Part shown: positions 24,437 to 25,209 of the stretch, in pieces
Position numbering within the stretch: position 1 is the first letter of the stretch
Layout: every line of letters begins with the position of its first letter
NCBI GenBank assembly: GCA_964633405.1
Contig: CAZWFV010000006.1
Location: forward strand, 1 to 25,209
Direction of reading: 5' to 3'
Length of the DNA stretch: 25,209 bases
DNA from: JAMCRD01 sp964633405
Lineage (GTDB): Bacteria; Patescibacteriota; Minisyncoccia; UBA6257; Colwellbacteraceae
The notes under the pieces: model-generated
The model's database searches: none
Told to the model about the DNA's origin: nothing
Seen by the model: only the letters and a program-made list of their open reading frames with translations
Made by a program: the position numbers and the translations under genes

Positions 24437-24490
24437 TAACTGATCCCCTCATGCGACTTTTGCAATTTTGATAATCATTGGAATCAGTTA
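24437..24490 (-). promoter_or_regulatory. Hairpin covering the rsmH ribosome binding site
   Basis: In the mRNA, UAACUGAUUCC (24490-24480) can pair along 11 positions, with one U-G wobble, with GGGAUCAGUUA (24447-24437). The second arm includes part of the GAGGGG binding site and ends one base before the rsmH ATG. The first arm lies about 10 nt beyond the mraZ stop codon, where a terminating ribosome would keep it open. There is no T run, so it is not a terminator. Confidence 0.55.
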
Positions 24491-24499
24491 CCTTTGGAT

Positions 24500-24934
24500 T
24501 TATATGCCGAGCTCTCCGAGCTTTTCGGCTATTTCTTCCGATGAGCCTTCCGTTTTGGTGCGATATTCTTCCCAATCAGGGGCGTTCCAAATCTCGATGC
24601 GGTTGTATACGCCGCAGACCACGGCTTCCTTGTCTAATCCGGCGTATTTGCGGAGATAATCCGGGACCAGGATCCTGCCCTGGCCATCAAGTTCTACGTC
24701 AGCTGCCCCAGAGAGCATGAGTCGTACAAATGCGCGCGAATTAGCTTGAGCTAACGGTAAGCTGATGAGTTTTTGGGCTAGCTTCTCCCAATCAGCTTCG
24801 GACAGTACGAACAGACAATGATCTATGCCGCGGGTTACGATTGCGCCACCAGATATCTTGTTGCGGAATTTAGCCGGTATAGCGATGCGGCCCTTGGGAT
24901 CAATACTATGTCTGAATTCACCTATAAACATCAT
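24500..24934 (-). CDS. mraZ: Transcriptional regulator MraZ
   Basis: A DNA-binding regulator of the division and cell-wall cluster, a ring-forming protein with two SpoVT/AbrB-like half domains. The two repeats are visible as SIDPKGRIAIPAKFR and ELDGQGRILVPDYLR. The length of 144 aa is normal. Two consecutive ATGs (24934 and 24931) open the gene. It heads mraZ-rsmH-ftsL-ftsI-murF and probably autoregulates. Upstream I see no clear set of TGGGN repeats with 10-bp spacing, the sites known for E. coli MraZ. Confidence 0.96.
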   Translation of the reverse strand: MMFIGEFRHSIDPKGRIAIPAKFRNKISGGAIVTRGIDHCLFVLSEADWEKLAQKLISLPLAQANSRAFVRLMLSGAADVELDGQGRILVPDYLRKYAGLDKEAVVCGVYNRIEIWNAPDWEEYRTKTEGSSEEIAEKLGELGI

Positions 24935-24936
24935 AT

Positions 24937-24966
24937 TTAATACTGTATTAAGGCTTCCCCAAGCCT
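24937..24966 (-). promoter_or_regulatory. mraZ promoter region with palindrome and hairpin
   Basis: A perfect inverted repeat with 7-bp arms, TTAATAC-T-GTATTAA (24937-24951), contains a -10-like TACAGT (24942-24947, minus strand) that ends 7 nt before the first mraZ ATG. Next to it is a 6-bp hairpin AGGCTT-CCCC-AAGCCT (24951-24966). No good -35 was seen at 17 bp. It may be an operator for MraZ or another regulator. Confidence 0.4.
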
Positions 24967-24980
24967 AGTGCCCTGTGGAC

Positions 24981-25021
24981 TTATCCACAGAAATGGGTAC
25001 TTATCCACATACTTATACACA
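24981..25021 (+). other. DnaA-box cluster, candidate oriC
   Basis: Two exact consensus DnaA boxes TTATCCACA (24981-24989 and 25001-25009) and one allowed variant TTATACACA (25013-25021) lie in the same orientation. A one-mismatch box, TTATCAACA, is at 25141-25149. The first box is inside the inverted repeat CTGTGGA-CTTA-TCCACAG (24973-24990). All genes in the window run away from this site, as expected for genes co-directional with a fork leaving an origin here. dnaA itself is not in the window. Confidence 0.6.
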
Positions 25022-25071
25022 ATTCCCCACTTCGAGTTTCAGTTTATCGCAGACGGCCCACAGCGTCAACA

Positions 25072-25111
25072 AAATAAGGACTCGGGCCAATATGAGCCAA
25101 AGTCCTTATTT
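25072..25111 (-). terminator. Probable intrinsic terminator for an upstream gene
   Basis: A perfect 11-bp stem (25072-25082 with 25101-25111, arms AAATAAGGACT / AGTCCTTATTT) encloses an 18-base loop with further GGC/GCC pairing. On the minus strand it is followed by TTTTGTTG. It likely ends a minus-strand gene lying right of the window, and its A/T ends may allow action in both directions. Confidence 0.6.
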
Positions 25112-25209
25112 ACTGGGTAAATCTACAATATCCCACCAACTTATCAACAAGATATCAACCTATGTACCTGGGGTGGCAGCATCCAAGCCTTTATTTACCC
25201 ATTCCCACT
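25112..25209. other. Right-edge intergenic sequence
   Basis: No complete gene. ATTTAC-TGG-GTAAAT (25108-25122) can form a small hairpin, and TGGGTAAAT (25114-25122) also pairs with ATTTACCCA (25193-25201). On the minus strand an open frame from the edge (25207) to a TAG at 25160 reads WEWVNKGLDAATPGT; it could be the tail of a gene but is too short to judge. Confidence 0.4.

Noticed and set aside
24436..24465. TTG start for rsmH
   Set aside because: It adds ten residues before the family-typical MPHTPVLL start, and the GAGGGG site favours ATG at 24435.
1..25209. CRISPR array, transposon, phage or integrase
   Set aside because: No regularly spaced repeats, transposase, integrase or phage structural gene is visible; the only large repeat is the 770-bp duplication.

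Overview
The window is a 25.2 kb stretch of bacterial chromosome in which every credible gene lies on the minus strand. The gene set is core housekeeping (protein synthesis, chaperones, replication and repair, Sec export, division), with small or domain-stripped versions of several enzymes: an AspRS without its GAD domain and a MurF-like ligase without its N-terminal domain. Together with a sigma-region-4/HARE-HTH protein, a one-helix membrane protein of the kind found beside VirD4/HerA-like ATPases, and an enlarged NDK, this points to a Patescibacteria (Candidate Phyla Radiation) genome. I cannot assign a lineage below that. TGA is used as a stop (secF), so the recoded-TGA lineages are unlikely.

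Layout, read in the direction of transcription (right to left). (1) 24935-25209: an intergenic region with a DnaA-box cluster, a hairpin terminator and the mraZ promoter; it is a candidate replication origin. (2) 20341-24934: a short division/cell-wall cluster mraZ-rsmH-ftsL-ftsI-murF. (3) 19013-20292: tRNA-Glu, a decayed trehalose-synthase-like fragment, a small membrane protein and rplU with its terminator. (4) 15535-18931: cysS-dnaB-recR. (5) 10990-15451: grpE-dnaK-(membrane protein)-dnaJ, followed by tRNA-Lys and secD-secF down to 7658. (6) 3938-7589: sigma4/HARE regulator, one-helix membrane protein and ATPase in one tight operon. (7) 104-3849: mnmA, cobO-like, aspS and ndk.

The secD/tRNA-Lys/dnaJ junction holds a 100-N scaffold gap flanked by two near-identical copies of a 770-bp segment. 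The contig ends share exactly 55 bp. The simplest reading is a true 770-bp tandem duplication (or a strain variant of one) that the assembler failed to close; an assembly or amplification artefact remains possible. Intact secD and intact dnaJ survive on the outer sides.

Two non-coding patterns recur. Six first-of-operon genes have a -10-like hexamer only 7 to 9 nt before the ATG, which predicts leaderless mRNAs, while at least two downstream genes (rsmH, ndk) keep a GAGG-type ribosome binding site. In addition, an 11-bp RNA hairpin between mraZ and rsmH would cover the rsmH ribosome binding site, which suggests translational coupling.
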